From positions 1 to 8,057 of the forward strand of contig JANQGS010000212.1 in the NCBI GenBank assembly GCA_028277195.1: a stretch of DNA of 8,057 nt, given 5' to 3'. The translations under genes and the position numbers were made by a program. Below, in pieces: positions 1 through 5,424 of this stretch. Position 1 is the first letter of the stretch; each line of letters starts with the position of its first letter. The stretch comes from Candidatus Gastranaerophilales bacterium. GTDB taxonomy: Bacteria; Cyanobacteriota; Vampirovibrionia; Gastranaerophilales; UBA9971. Under the pieces are notes generated by a model that was given only the letters and a program-made list of their open reading frames with translations, did not search any database and was not told the origin of the DNA.

Positions 1-78
1 TTTTTCCTGATGTTGTTTGTTCCTTACTTATGATAACAAAATCACAGCCAAAATACATAAGCGAAAGTTAGTGTCCTG

Positions 79-345
79 TCATGATTGTAGAGGCTTGCCG
101 GCATAAGTCCACTTAAAAGGTCTTGCGGTAATATTGAAGAACTCTATAAACTTTAACATCCTGTCTTTAAGCTCTTCCGTGCCCTTAAAATTCCCTCGTC
201 TAATGACTTTTCGGACTAAAATGCTAAACCATATCTCTATTTGATTCAACCAGGACATGTGTTTTGGAAGAAAAACAAATCTGATTCTATTTACTTGAGT
301 TGCTAAATACTGGAAAAAATTTTCATAACATGTAAAAACCTCTAT
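79..345 (-). pseudogene. IS630-family transposase, C-terminal remnant
   Basis: Reading the minus strand from an in-frame stop at 346-348 down to the TGA at 79-81 gives 88 codons. They match the C-terminal end of IS630-family DDE transposases: the block LPKHMSWLNQIEIWFSILV, with the E of LNQIE (codon 235-237) as the probable third catalytic acid, then a short helical region and the typical end FKWTYAGKPL. Full-length members run to about 340 residues, so the N-terminal DNA-binding domain and the first two catalytic aspartates are missing. No start codon lies before the conserved block; the first in-frame ATG (256-258) falls inside it. Family similarity is clear from about base 315 leftward. 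Upstream of that the reading continues without recognisable homology, so the truncation junction probably lies near 315-345. I did not see terminal inverted repeats. It is almost certainly inactive. Confidence 0.85.
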
Positions 346-434
346 TTAACTACTACTACTATTTTGACACATTTTCTATTTTAGAATTGAATTGCCCTGA
401 CTGTTTCCAGCATCTGGCGGGATAATTAAATTAA

Positions 435-443
435 TGGTAAAAT
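435..443 (+). promoter_or_regulatory. Candidate extended -10 promoter of the GerMN-queA operon
   Basis: TGGTAAAAT is an extended -10 element: TG, one base, then TAAAAT, a 5/6 match to TATAAT. No good -35 lies 16-18 bases upstream, which extended -10 promoters tolerate. Transcription would start near 450, giving a leader of about 18 bases before the ATG at 468. A TTGACA at 364-369 is a perfect -35 hexamer, but its partner at 17 bases (TTGAAT, 387-392) matches only 4/6, so it is a second, weaker possibility. No riboswitch fold is apparent in the short leader. Confidence 0.4.
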
Positions 444-467
444 TAGCTGTGAAAAGAGAGTGCGAAA

Positions 468-1004
468 ATGGTAATTAACAGAAAATTCATACTGCTTCAT
501 TTTGCCGTAGTTGTGCTGCTGGTAGTTGCACTCATAATGCTGTATCCCCACGCAAAAAAAGAGCCGGGCGAAAAAATTTCCGTGCCTGTTTATTTTGTTA
601 AAAAATACGGCGAAAACGATTATAAGCTGATATATGTAAGAAGAAAAATATACAAGGATGAGCCTGTTCTTAAAATAGCAATAAGCGAGCTGTTGAGAGG
701 GCCTGCTGAAAACGAGGAAAAACTCGGGTATTTTACGGAAATACCCGAAAACACAAAACTGATTGAACTCAGGGAAGCCCCGCAGAGAATAATTCTTAAC
801 CTGTCAAAGGAATTCGGGCAGGGGGGAGGTTCATCGAGTATGTCCCTGCGGCTGGAACAACTGGTGAACACGGCACTGGATAATGTTGAGAAAAAACCGG
901 TTTACCTTGAAATTGAAAGCGAGCAGGTAAAATATCTCGGCGGGGAGGGAATCAGCGTGCCCCGGCCTTTGACCGGGAATATTAACAAGGGCCGGGATAT
1001 TTAA
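468..1004 (+). CDS. Membrane-anchored GerMN-domain protein
   Basis: The 178-aa protein has a short basic N-terminus (MVINRK), one hydrophobic segment at about residues 7-26 and then a GerMN domain at about residues 38-168. Family hallmarks are the opening strand VPVYFVKK, a helix ending in ELLRGPA (74-80), EIPENTKL (91-98), the NLSKEF turn (111-116), a Gly/Ser loop followed by SLRLEQLVNTAL (126-137), and LGGEGISVPRPL near the end. The segment is not followed by a lipobox cysteine, so it is probably a signal anchor with the domain outside the membrane. GerMN domains occur in spore-germination GerM and in many cell-envelope proteins of bacteria that do not sporulate; the molecular role is poorly defined. 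The stop codon overlaps the queA start by one base (TAATG), implying translational coupling. A weak GA-rich ribosome site lies just upstream. Confidence 0.8.
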   Translation: MVINRKFILLHFAVVVLLVVALIMLYPHAKKEPGEKISVPVYFVKKYGENDYKLIYVRRKIYKDEPVLKIAISELLRGPAENEEKLGYFTEIPENTKLIELREAPQRIILNLSKEFGQGGGSSSMSLRLEQLVNTALDNVEKKPVYLEIESEQVKYLGGEGISVPRPLTGNINKGRDI

Positions 1005-2002
1005 TGCTCCTTAGTGAATTTGATTATGAGCTTCCAAAACATTTAATAGCGAAATTCCCCTCAAAAAAAAGGGAATACTCAAACATGATGGTCTTAAACA
1101 GGGAGAAAATGACCATTGGGCACAGGAAGTTTTTTAATATAACGGAATATCTCTCGGAAAATGACGTGCTCGTGCTCAATAACACAAGGGTAATCCCGGC
1201 GAGGCTGCTCGGCAGGAAAACAACGGGGGCGGGTATAGAAGTTTTTTTACTGGAGAAAAAGCCGGATAATAAATGGAAGGTAATGTTTAAACCGGCCAAA
1301 AGAGTTAAGGAAGGTACGGAAATAATATTTTCAACAGAGCTCAAAGCCAGGGTGGTTTCAAAAGAAGAAGCGGAGCTGGTTTATGATGGAAATTTTTATG
1401 AAATATTAAACAGGACGGGAAATATTCCTCTCCCCCCATACATAGACAGGGAAAACAACATTCATGATAAAGAAAGATACCAGACAGTCTACGCAAAACA
1501 TCCCGGTTCTGTTGCCGCCCCTACAGCCGGGCTGCATTTTACCGGGGAATTGCTTGAAAGACTTGCCGAAAAAGGGGTGCAAATATGTTACGTTACCCTG
1601 AATGTTGGCTTAGGTACGTTTCAGCCTGTGAGGAGCGAAAATATACTTGAGCATAAAATTCACGAGGAATACTATGAAGTGCCTGATTCTACTGCCGGGA
1701 TTATAAACAATGCCAGGCAGCGGGGTAAAAATATTGTCGCGGTGGGCACAACAACAGTAAGAACACTGGAAACCTGGTACAGGCAGGGTAAAAAATCGGG
1801 TAAGAGTTCACTTTTTATTTACCCGGGTTATGAGTTTCAGGTGATTGACAAGCTGATAACTAATTTCCACCTGCCCGGGTCTACTCTTTTAATGCTGGTG
1901 TCGGCTTTTGCGGGGAGGGATTTTGTGTTGCGGGCTTATCAGGAGGCAATAGAGAGGAACTACCGCTTTTACAGTTACGGGGATTGTATGATACTTTTAT
2001 AA
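1004..2002 (+). CDS. queA: S-adenosylmethionine:tRNA ribosyltransferase-isomerase QueA
   Basis: QueA transfers and isomerises the ribosyl part of S-adenosylmethionine onto 7-aminomethyl-7-deazaguanine in tRNA, giving epoxyqueuosine at wobble position 34 of GUN-anticodon tRNAs. It acts in the cytosol. The 332 residues are close to the usual length of about 340. Family motifs appear in order: LNNTRVIPARLLG (58-70), GSVAAPTAGLHFT (168-180), VGLGTFQPVR (201-210), VGTTTVRTLET (247-257), TNFHLPGSTLLMLVSAFAG (286-304) and the closing YRFYSYGDCMILL. The N-terminus is slightly divergent: IAKFPSKKREYSNMMVL stands where IAQxPxxxRxxSRLLVL is common. The ATG shares its A with the preceding TAA, so expression depends on translation of the GerMN gene. 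No other queuosine gene is in the window. No intrinsic terminator is evident before the next promoter. Confidence 0.96.
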   Translation: MLLSEFDYELPKHLIAKFPSKKREYSNMMVLNREKMTIGHRKFFNITEYLSENDVLVLNNTRVIPARLLGRKTTGAGIEVFLLEKKPDNKWKVMFKPAKRVKEGTEIIFSTELKARVVSKEEAELVYDGNFYEILNRTGNIPLPPYIDRENNIHDKERYQTVYAKHPGSVAAPTAGLHFTGELLERLAEKGVQICYVTLNVGLGTFQPVRSENILEHKIHEEYYEVPDSTAGIINNARQRGKNIVAVGTTTVRTLETWYRQGKKSGKSSLFIYPGYEFQVIDKLITNFHLPGSTLLMLVSAFAGRDFVLRAYQEAIERNYRFYSYGDCMILL

Positions 2003-2016
2003 ATAATGAAAAAATC

Positions 2017-2044
2017 TTGTGAAAATCAAAATATATGTTATACT
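2017..2044 (+). promoter_or_regulatory. Extended -10 promoter of the toxin-antitoxin operon
   Basis: TTGTGA (2017-2022, 4/6 to consensus) and TATACT (2039-2044, 5/6) are separated by 16 bases. The -10 is preceded by TG and one base (2036-2038), making it an extended -10. The expected start is near 2051, about 27 bases before the toxin ATG at 2078. It sits in the 75-base gap after queA, so the pair can be transcribed independently. Confidence 0.6.
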
Positions 2045-2077
2045 TGATAAAAAGAGGTGCTATTCAAAAGGCAAATA

Positions 2078-2395
2078 ATGTTTAAAGCTATTTTTTCCGA
2101 CGAAGCAATGTTACAGATGGAAAATCTCGATAGAATTTCCAAAAAGAAAGCAGCTAAAGCAATTAGAAATTTTGAAGAGTTAGGTCAATATGCGCATAAT
2201 AGTCGAAATTTAGGAGATATATGGGAAATAAAAACAGATAATGTAAGAATATATTTTGATTACGAGGAAAACAAAATTATAATTATTGGCCTCGTAGTCT
2301 TAAAAAAATCACAAAAAGCCCCAAAAAGATTTATAGAACAGGCGAAGAGGCACATCGACAGGGTTAGACAAAAAATTAAAAATGGAGAAATTTAA
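2078..2395 (+). CDS. RelE/HigB-type toxin (phage Gp49-like family)
   Basis: The 105-aa basic protein fits the Gp49-like branch of the RelE/ParE toxin superfamily, whose characterised members are ribosome-dependent mRNA interferases. Visible marks are an N-terminal strand (FKAIFSDEA), two helices, then IWEIKTDNVRIYFDYEENKI (about 48-67), where the strand carries R57, and the family-typical KKSQKAPKRFIEQAKRHID (77-95) with its cluster of basic residues. I chose the ATG at 2078 because AAAGG (2067-2071) lies six bases upstream and the protein then starts directly at the conserved first strand. A GTG at 2057 would add seven residues but has no better ribosome site. The next gene begins one base after the stop, with its Shine-Dalgarno inside this gene, so the two are translationally coupled. 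Toxin-first order is typical of HigBA-type pairs. Catalytic activity is inferred from the family. Confidence 0.82.
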   Translation: MFKAIFSDEAMLQMENLDRISKKKAAKAIRNFEELGQYAHNSRNLGDIWEIKTDNVRIYFDYEENKIIIIGLVVLKKSQKAPKRFIEQAKRHIDRVRQKIKNGEI

Positions 2396-2396
2396 T

Positions 2397-2681
2397 ATGC
2401 CTAAAACATTTAAAGAATTTATGAAAGAACTTAATACTAAAGACCCGGCTCTGCATCAGGAGATAATTGAAGAATCTGACAGGGAAATAGAAGAAATAAA
2501 AAAACAATGGGGTGGTAAACGCCCTAATGCCGGCAGGAAAAAAGAATATAAGGATAAAGTCAAGGAAACATTTGACCTGGAAAAATCAGACGTTATCTGT
2601 TTAAAAGAATATGCAAAAAAACATAAAATCAGTAAGAATAAAGCCCTGAGTGAAGCCATACGCCGTTTAGGCAATAATTAA
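2397..2681 (+). CDS. Probable antitoxin, small basic protein with GGKRPNAGRKK motif
   Basis: This 94-aa protein has a charged helical N-terminal half (about 1-38, many Glu and Lys), a basic, flexible GGKRPNAGRKK motif (39-49) of the sort seen in many phage and mobile-element DNA-binding proteins, and a C-terminal part (about 55-92) of the form strand, helix, turn, helix: VKETFDLEKSDVICLKEYAK, then ISKNKALSEAIRRL. That arrangement resembles a ribbon-helix-helix or other short DNA-binding fold. Its position directly after a Gp49-like toxin is the main reason to call it an antitoxin. The usual partner of such toxins is an XRE-type HigA, and this is not one. GGAG (2384-2387) lies nine bases before the ATG at 2397; an upstream ATG at 2382 has no ribosome site. 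Its TAA overlaps the stop of the convergent response regulator within TTAA. Confidence 0.62.
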   Translation: MPKTFKEFMKELNTKDPALHQEIIEESDREIEEIKKQWGGKRPNAGRKKEYKDKVKETFDLEKSDVICLKEYAKKHKISKNKALSEAIRRLGNN

Positions 2682-3346
2682 ACCAGCCCCTCCTTAATCG
2701 CCTTAACAGCGGCCTGTGTCCTGTCATCAACAACCAGTTTCTGTATAATATTGCACACATGAGCCTTTGCCGTGTGCTCGCTTATTTTCAGGTCTTCCGC
2801 TATTTCATTGTTGGACTTCCCGTCAACAACGAGTTTCAGGACTTCATACTCTCTTTCAGTAAGGTTTGAATGCTCTGCCTTGAAAGCAGCCCTTGTATAG
2901 GGCTTGTTATTTCCCGGTAAAATAGTTTTTTTTTGAGTAACAATCTTTGCTATGGCCGGGTCAAGCCAGAAAGCCCCCTGTTTAACGGTCTGGATTATGC
3001 TTACCAGGTGCTCTGTTTTTATATCTTTCATTGCATAAGCGTTAGCGCCTGCCGAGAGCGCGTCAAACACCTCTTTTTCATCAGTGTGTGAGGTGAGTAT
3101 AACTATTTTTATGTCCGGGTTGGATTCCTTTATTCTCCTCGTAGCCTCTATCCCGGAGAATACAGGCAGGCCTATGTCCATAAGTATAAGGTCAGGCTTG
3201 AGTTCCCTGGCCATTTTAACTGCCTGCTGGCCATCTTCGGCCTCCCCGATTATTTCCATATTGGGATATCTTTCAAAAATAGCTTTTAGCCCCACTCTCA
3301 GGAGTTTATGGTCCTCGACCATTAAAAGTTTTATTTTTTCAGGCAT
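2678..3346 (-). CDS. NarL/FixJ-family response regulator (orphan)
   Basis: A 222-aa two-domain transcription regulator. The receiver domain (about 4-122) has the acidic pair E11-D12, the phosphoacceptor D57 in LILMDIGLP, T85 in VILTSH and K107 in YAMKD, so all phosphorylation residues are intact. A linker of about 35 residues leads to a LuxR-type helix-turn-helix (160-222) with LTEREYEVLKLVVDGKSNNEIA followed by the recognition-helix region ISEHTAKAHVCNIIQKL. It should bind DNA as a dimer after phosphorylation by a histidine kinase, but no kinase gene is in the window. The start is supported by a purine-rich ribosome site (reverse complement of 3350-3360, GGGGGACAGGA). It is divergent from the unknown cluster starting at 3650 across a 303-base region, which makes that cluster a candidate target. 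Its stop overlaps the antitoxin stop in the opposite direction. Confidence 0.95.
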   Translation of the reverse strand: MPEKIKLLMVEDHKLLRVGLKAIFERYPNMEIIGEAEDGQQAVKMARELKPDLILMDIGLPVFSGIEATRRIKESNPDIKIVILTSHTDEKEVFDALSAGANAYAMKDIKTEHLVSIIQTVKQGAFWLDPAIAKIVTQKKTILPGNNKPYTRAAFKAEHSNLTEREYEVLKLVVDGKSNNEIAEDLKISEHTAKAHVCNIIQKLVVDDRTQAAVKAIKEGLV

Positions 3347-3480
3347 TTTCCTGTCCCCCTATCATTGTTTATACATATTAGCTTTTAATAAAACATTCAT
3401 TCATCACCCATATTTCTAATGAATATAATTACTTTAGGCCGGATAATGCGGGGAAATTTGCTCTGCAAAAGGGTATTCAG

Positions 3481-3494
3481 ATATTAATTAATAT
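3481..3494. repeat. 14-base perfect AT palindrome, possible operator
   Basis: ATATTAATTAATAT is its own reverse complement. It lies midway between the divergent regulator and cluster genes. Such palindromes arise by chance in AT-rich DNA more often than elsewhere, so an operator role is only suggested by position and by the second palindrome at 3527-3538. Confidence 0.4.
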
Positions 3495-3526
3495 AAGAAA
3501 CAAAAATGGACTAAATAAAAAAAATC

Positions 3527-3538
3527 ATTATTAATAAT
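3527..3538. repeat. 12-base perfect AT palindrome, possible operator
   Basis: ATTATTAATAAT is its own reverse complement. It lies about 20 bases upstream of the candidate -35 at 3558, a position where an activator site could work. It shares the TTAAT core with the palindrome at 3481-3494. Confidence 0.35.
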
Positions 3539-3557
3539 TGCAGGAAAAAGGAAAATT

Positions 3558-3586
3558 TTTACATATCTTCACAAAAAACCTAAAGT
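3558..3586 (+). promoter_or_regulatory. Candidate promoter of the unknown cluster
   Basis: TTTACA (3558-3563, 5/6 to consensus) and TAAAGT (3581-3586, 4/6) are separated by exactly 17 bases. The predicted start is near 3593, giving a leader of about 57 bases before the ATG at 3650. The imperfect -10 would fit a promoter needing an activator such as the divergent response regulator, but this is inference. Confidence 0.35.
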
Positions 3587-3649
3587 ATTACCTGAAAATG
3601 CCGATAAACAAAATATGTAAGTATGCTCATAATCATTGGAGGCGAGATA

Positions 3650-4003
3650 ATGGGTTTAGCAGCAAGCCAGGCAAGATTTTTACAATTAACGGCAAGGAAG
3701 AGTGACCTTGAATTTAAAGGACAGCAACTGAACCAGGAACGTACGATTAACGCTGATTCAATGGAGCAGCTTGTTGAACAGATGCAGGCCGCCGCGCAGG
3801 TGGATGATGAGGGCTTACTCGTTAATCCTTCACTATACTACAGCATTGAAGCGGAACTCGAAGCCAAGCACGCAATCGACAGGACACTGGAATTAGAGCT
3901 TAAAAACGTTGATACCCAGCACCAGGAGGTACAAACAGAGGTTGATGCGGTTAATAAGGTTATAGACAAGAACATTGATATGACGTTTAAGACATTCGCA
4001 TAA
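3650..4003 (+). CDS. Small helical protein of unknown function (A1), MGLAASQARF start
   Basis: I cannot assign a function. The 117-aa protein is Gln/Glu/Lys-rich and predicted almost wholly helical. An N-terminal helix (about 1-50) begins MGLAASQARFLQLTARKSDLE, a short break (VDDEGLLVNPS, 51-61) follows, and a long second helix (about 62-112) ends VDAVNKVIDKNIDMTFKTF. The pattern suggests an antiparallel helical hairpin. It has no signal peptide or membrane segment. I recall proteins with a similar MG(L/M)AASQAR start from poorly characterised bacterial phyla, but cannot verify it here. GGAGG (3638-3642) lies seven bases before the ATG at 3650 and decides the start; an upstream ATG at 3623 would run through the ribosome site. 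The last gene of the cluster (5744) is its paralogue: the two share MGL, then L13, R16, D19-L20-E21, K23, Q25, E30, T32, N34 and A35 without a gap. Confidence 0.85.
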   Translation: MGLAASQARFLQLTARKSDLEFKGQQLNQERTINADSMEQLVEQMQAAAQVDDEGLLVNPSLYYSIEAELEAKHAIDRTLELELKNVDTQHQEVQTEVDAVNKVIDKNIDMTFKTFA

Positions 4004-4040
4004 CATTTGTTTGAAATAGGAAGAGGAAGAGAAGGGAAAT

Positions 4041-4892
4041 ATGAGCTATAAAAATGACCATTTGCTAACGATTTCCAATAAATACGGAAAGGCCAGCAGT
4101 GATGCGAAAGCACTGGTTTTTGAGACCTATGACCGCCTGCGCGACTTAACGGTAAGCGGCCCGGGTCTTGGCGGGGCTACTGCTTACGGCACTATAGGCA
4201 ATTTTCTGATAAACCTGACAAAACTGGTAGGCCCGTCAAACTATATGCCGGTCCTGGGCTCTTCAGCAATTAACATCCCGGGCACGTCATACTCTTACCC
4301 CGTGTCAGGCGGGTATTCAACAACCCCCGGGGTCCAGTCATCCTTCGGCATGCGCAACCTGGCCAAATACCCGGGATTCCCCACGGGCAGCGCAGCGCCA
4401 CTGTATAATTCCATAATGTCCCTGGGCAGTTCGCTCGTGCCTCTTGCGAGTACTTTTTCCATTGGCGGTATGCCCACGGGCGGTGCGGCCCCGGTCACCA
4501 CCAGCATACCCGGCGGGAATTCATATATCCCGGCGGCAGGGGTTTTTACCGGAATGAGCGCTGCAAGCGGAGGGTTTAGTGATATTACGCTCCCGGTTGC
4601 AGGGGTTGTCGGAGGTGTCGGAGGACTTATAACTCATCTTGCTCCTTATTTTGGCCCGAGCGGACTGGTTGCGGCCCTTGCGGGAAACCTCATGAGCGGT
4701 TACTCAGGCGCTGCAATAAGCGCATACCAGTACGTTACAGGCAGGATTATCACCAACGCGGACACCATACTTACAATGAAAATTAAAAACCTCGAAACAA
4801 CAGTAAAACAACTTGATGTACAGGGCGATATAATTAAAAAAATGCTTAAAAGCTCTATTGAAGGCGATTCAAAAGCCGTAAACGAGCTCTAA
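4041..4892 (+). CDS. Gly/Ser/Pro/Ala-rich protein with helical ends, unknown function
   Basis: I do not recognise this 283-aa protein. It has three parts. Residues 1-38 are charged and helical (KNDHLLTISNKYGKASSDAK). Residues 40-234 are rich in Gly, Ser, Pro, Ala and Thr, and carry only K61, R105, K109 and D181 as charged residues in about 195 positions; repeated short motifs such as MPTGGAAP, FPTGSAAP and IPGGNSYIP recur. Within it, 183-217 (around PVAGVVGGVGGLITHLAPYF) is hydrophobic with GxxxG-like spacing and may enter a membrane. Residues 236-283 form a coiled coil with heptad-like I/L/V spacing. There is no N-terminal signal peptide. GAAGGGAAAT precedes the ATG at a good distance. It is 37 bases downstream of A1 and 14 upstream of the next gene, so it is clearly in one operon. 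Its high G+C relative to the neighbours follows from the Gly/Ala/Pro content. Confidence 0.85.
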   Translation: MSYKNDHLLTISNKYGKASSDAKALVFETYDRLRDLTVSGPGLGGATAYGTIGNFLINLTKLVGPSNYMPVLGSSAINIPGTSYSYPVSGGYSTTPGVQSSFGMRNLAKYPGFPTGSAAPLYNSIMSLGSSLVPLASTFSIGGMPTGGAAPVTTSIPGGNSYIPAAGVFTGMSAASGGFSDITLPVAGVVGGVGGLITHLAPYFGPSGLVAALAGNLMSGYSGAAISAYQYVTGRIITNADTILTMKIKNLETTVKQLDVQGDIIKKMLKSSIEGDSKAVNEL

Positions 4893-4906
4893 ACAAGGAT
4901 GAGTCT

Positions 4907-5131
4907 ATGCAAAGGGTTTGTCTAAGATTAGCGTTTAACAGGTTAGAGGGGACTTTATATTTTGTTAAAAATTTAAAAGATTTTTTCCACAGCCTCATAA
5001 AACCTGTTTTATATAAAAAGAAAATGAAAAAAGTACTGGAAATTAACAGGCGAAAACTGGAGAAAAAACAAAATATTTTTAACTCAAAAATTGTGCGAAA
5101 AAATGCTAAAGCCATGAATTTTGTGCGTTGA
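4907..5131 (+). CDS. Small Lys/Arg-rich helical protein, unknown function
   Basis: A 74-aa very basic protein with no recognised family. An amphipathic stretch (about 8-35, FNRLEGTLYFVKNLKDFFHSL) is followed by a Lys-rich helix (about 36-70) with KKKMKKVLEINRRKLEKKQN. A membrane-surface or nucleic-acid-binding helix would fit equally well. AAGGA (4895-4899) lies seven bases before the ATG at 4907, and the gene begins 14 bases after the preceding stop, which supports real translation and operon membership. It faintly resembles the 91-aa protein encoded at 5440: both have an aromatic/aliphatic first half, an (H/N)SL turn, and a basic K(R/K)xKxL helix. The codon use is AT-rich and unlike the preceding gene. 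With no homologue known to me, this is moderately supported. Confidence 0.6.
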   Translation: MQRVCLRLAFNRLEGTLYFVKNLKDFFHSLIKPVLYKKKMKKVLEINRRKLEKKQNIFNSKIVRKNAKAMNFVR

Positions 5132-5239
5132 TTGTGACGTTCAGGTTTATTTTCAGTGGTTACAGGGAATATTTTTAATAGGGAAAAGTGTAAAAAGATG
5201 GTAATTATTCAGGTAGCAGTCAGAATCTATATAAAAATT

Positions 5240-5260
5240 GTTAAGGGCGAAGCCCTTAAC
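5240..5260. repeat. Perfect hairpin with GCGAAGC core
   Basis: GTTAAGGGC (5240-5248), loop GAA (5249-5251) and GCCCTTAAC (5252-5260) form a 9-base-pair stem with a three-base loop. The centre GCGAAGC (5247-5253) is the known, exceptionally stable DNA mini-hairpin. On the minus strand the stem is followed four bases later by TTTTT, so it could stop leftward transcription. On the plus strand there is no T-run directly after it. Confidence 0.8.
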
Positions 5261-5269
5261 CACAACTGC

Positions 5270-5284
5270 GGGCGGGCGGGTGGG
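5270..5284 (+). other. G-quadruplex motif (four GGG tracts, one-base loops)
   Basis: GGGCGGGCGGGTGGG fits the strictest definition of a G-quadruplex: four runs of three G with single-base loops C, C and T, the class that forms very stable parallel quadruplexes in DNA and RNA. It is on the plus (coding) strand, nine bases after the hairpin, in otherwise AT-rich DNA. If transcribed, the RNA would also form it. Confidence 0.85.
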
Positions 5285-5309
5285 ATTTTGAAGAATTTTT
5301 AGGGCGTAG

Positions 5310-5354
5310 TTACAAAGACGGGGCTTATGAAGATTTGTAACAATTCTTTACAAA
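5310..5354 (+). promoter_or_regulatory. Mutually exclusive stem pair, possible attenuator-like leader
   Basis: TTACAAA (5310-5316), TTTGTAA (5334-5340) and TTACAAA (5348-5354) alternate in orientation. The middle copy can pair with either outer copy: with the left one as an 8-base stem GTTACAAA/TTTGTAAC, extendable outward by AAGAATT (5291-5297) with AATTCTT (5342-5348) across a bulge, or with the right one around a 7-base loop. The two folds exclude each other. No clear U-run terminator accompanies them. Confidence 0.4.
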
Positions 5355-5424
5355 AAAAGGTAAATTAATCCGGCCAGATTGTTTTTATATATATAGGAGT
5401 AAGTCATCTAAGTATTGAAAAAAA

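Larger units (their letters stand above)
3347..3649. promoter_or_regulatory. Divergent control region between the regulator and the unknown cluster
   Basis: This 303-base AT-rich stretch contains no convincing gene. It must hold the promoter of the response regulator (leftward) and of the cluster (rightward). Two perfect AT palindromes lie inside it at 3481-3494 and 3527-3538, with centres 45 bases apart. On the minus strand TATAAA (reverse complement of 3369-3374) is a possible -10 for the regulator, with only a poor -35. I see no riboswitch or intrinsic terminator. Confidence 0.5.

Noticed and set aside
350..361. Four tandem CTA units
   Set aside because: They are too short to be a meaningful tandem repeat and coincide with no other signal.
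421..467. preQ1 riboswitch before the queA operon
   Set aside because: The leader from the candidate promoter is only about 18 bases and shows no preQ1 aptamer-like stem or A-rich tail arrangement.
3084..3419. Open frame on the plus strand opposite the response regulator
   Set aside because: It is antisense to an intact, well-conserved receiver domain and has no family features.
4295..4507. Open frame on the minus strand opposite the Gly-rich protein
   Set aside because: It is a shadow of the G+C-rich Gly/Pro codons; no ribosome site or domain is visible.
5240..5272. Intrinsic terminator on the plus strand
   Set aside because: The stem is perfect, but the bases after it on the plus strand are ACC-rich and then G-rich, not a T-run. 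Only the minus strand shows stem plus T-run, and no leftward gene ends there.
5198..5302. 34-codon reading frame starting MVIIQVAVRIYIKIV in the structured gap
   Set aside because: The nearest purine-rich ribosome site (GGGA at 5181) is about 13 bases from the ATG, and the frame runs through the hairpin and G-quadruplex motif, so its length and composition are explained by those elements.
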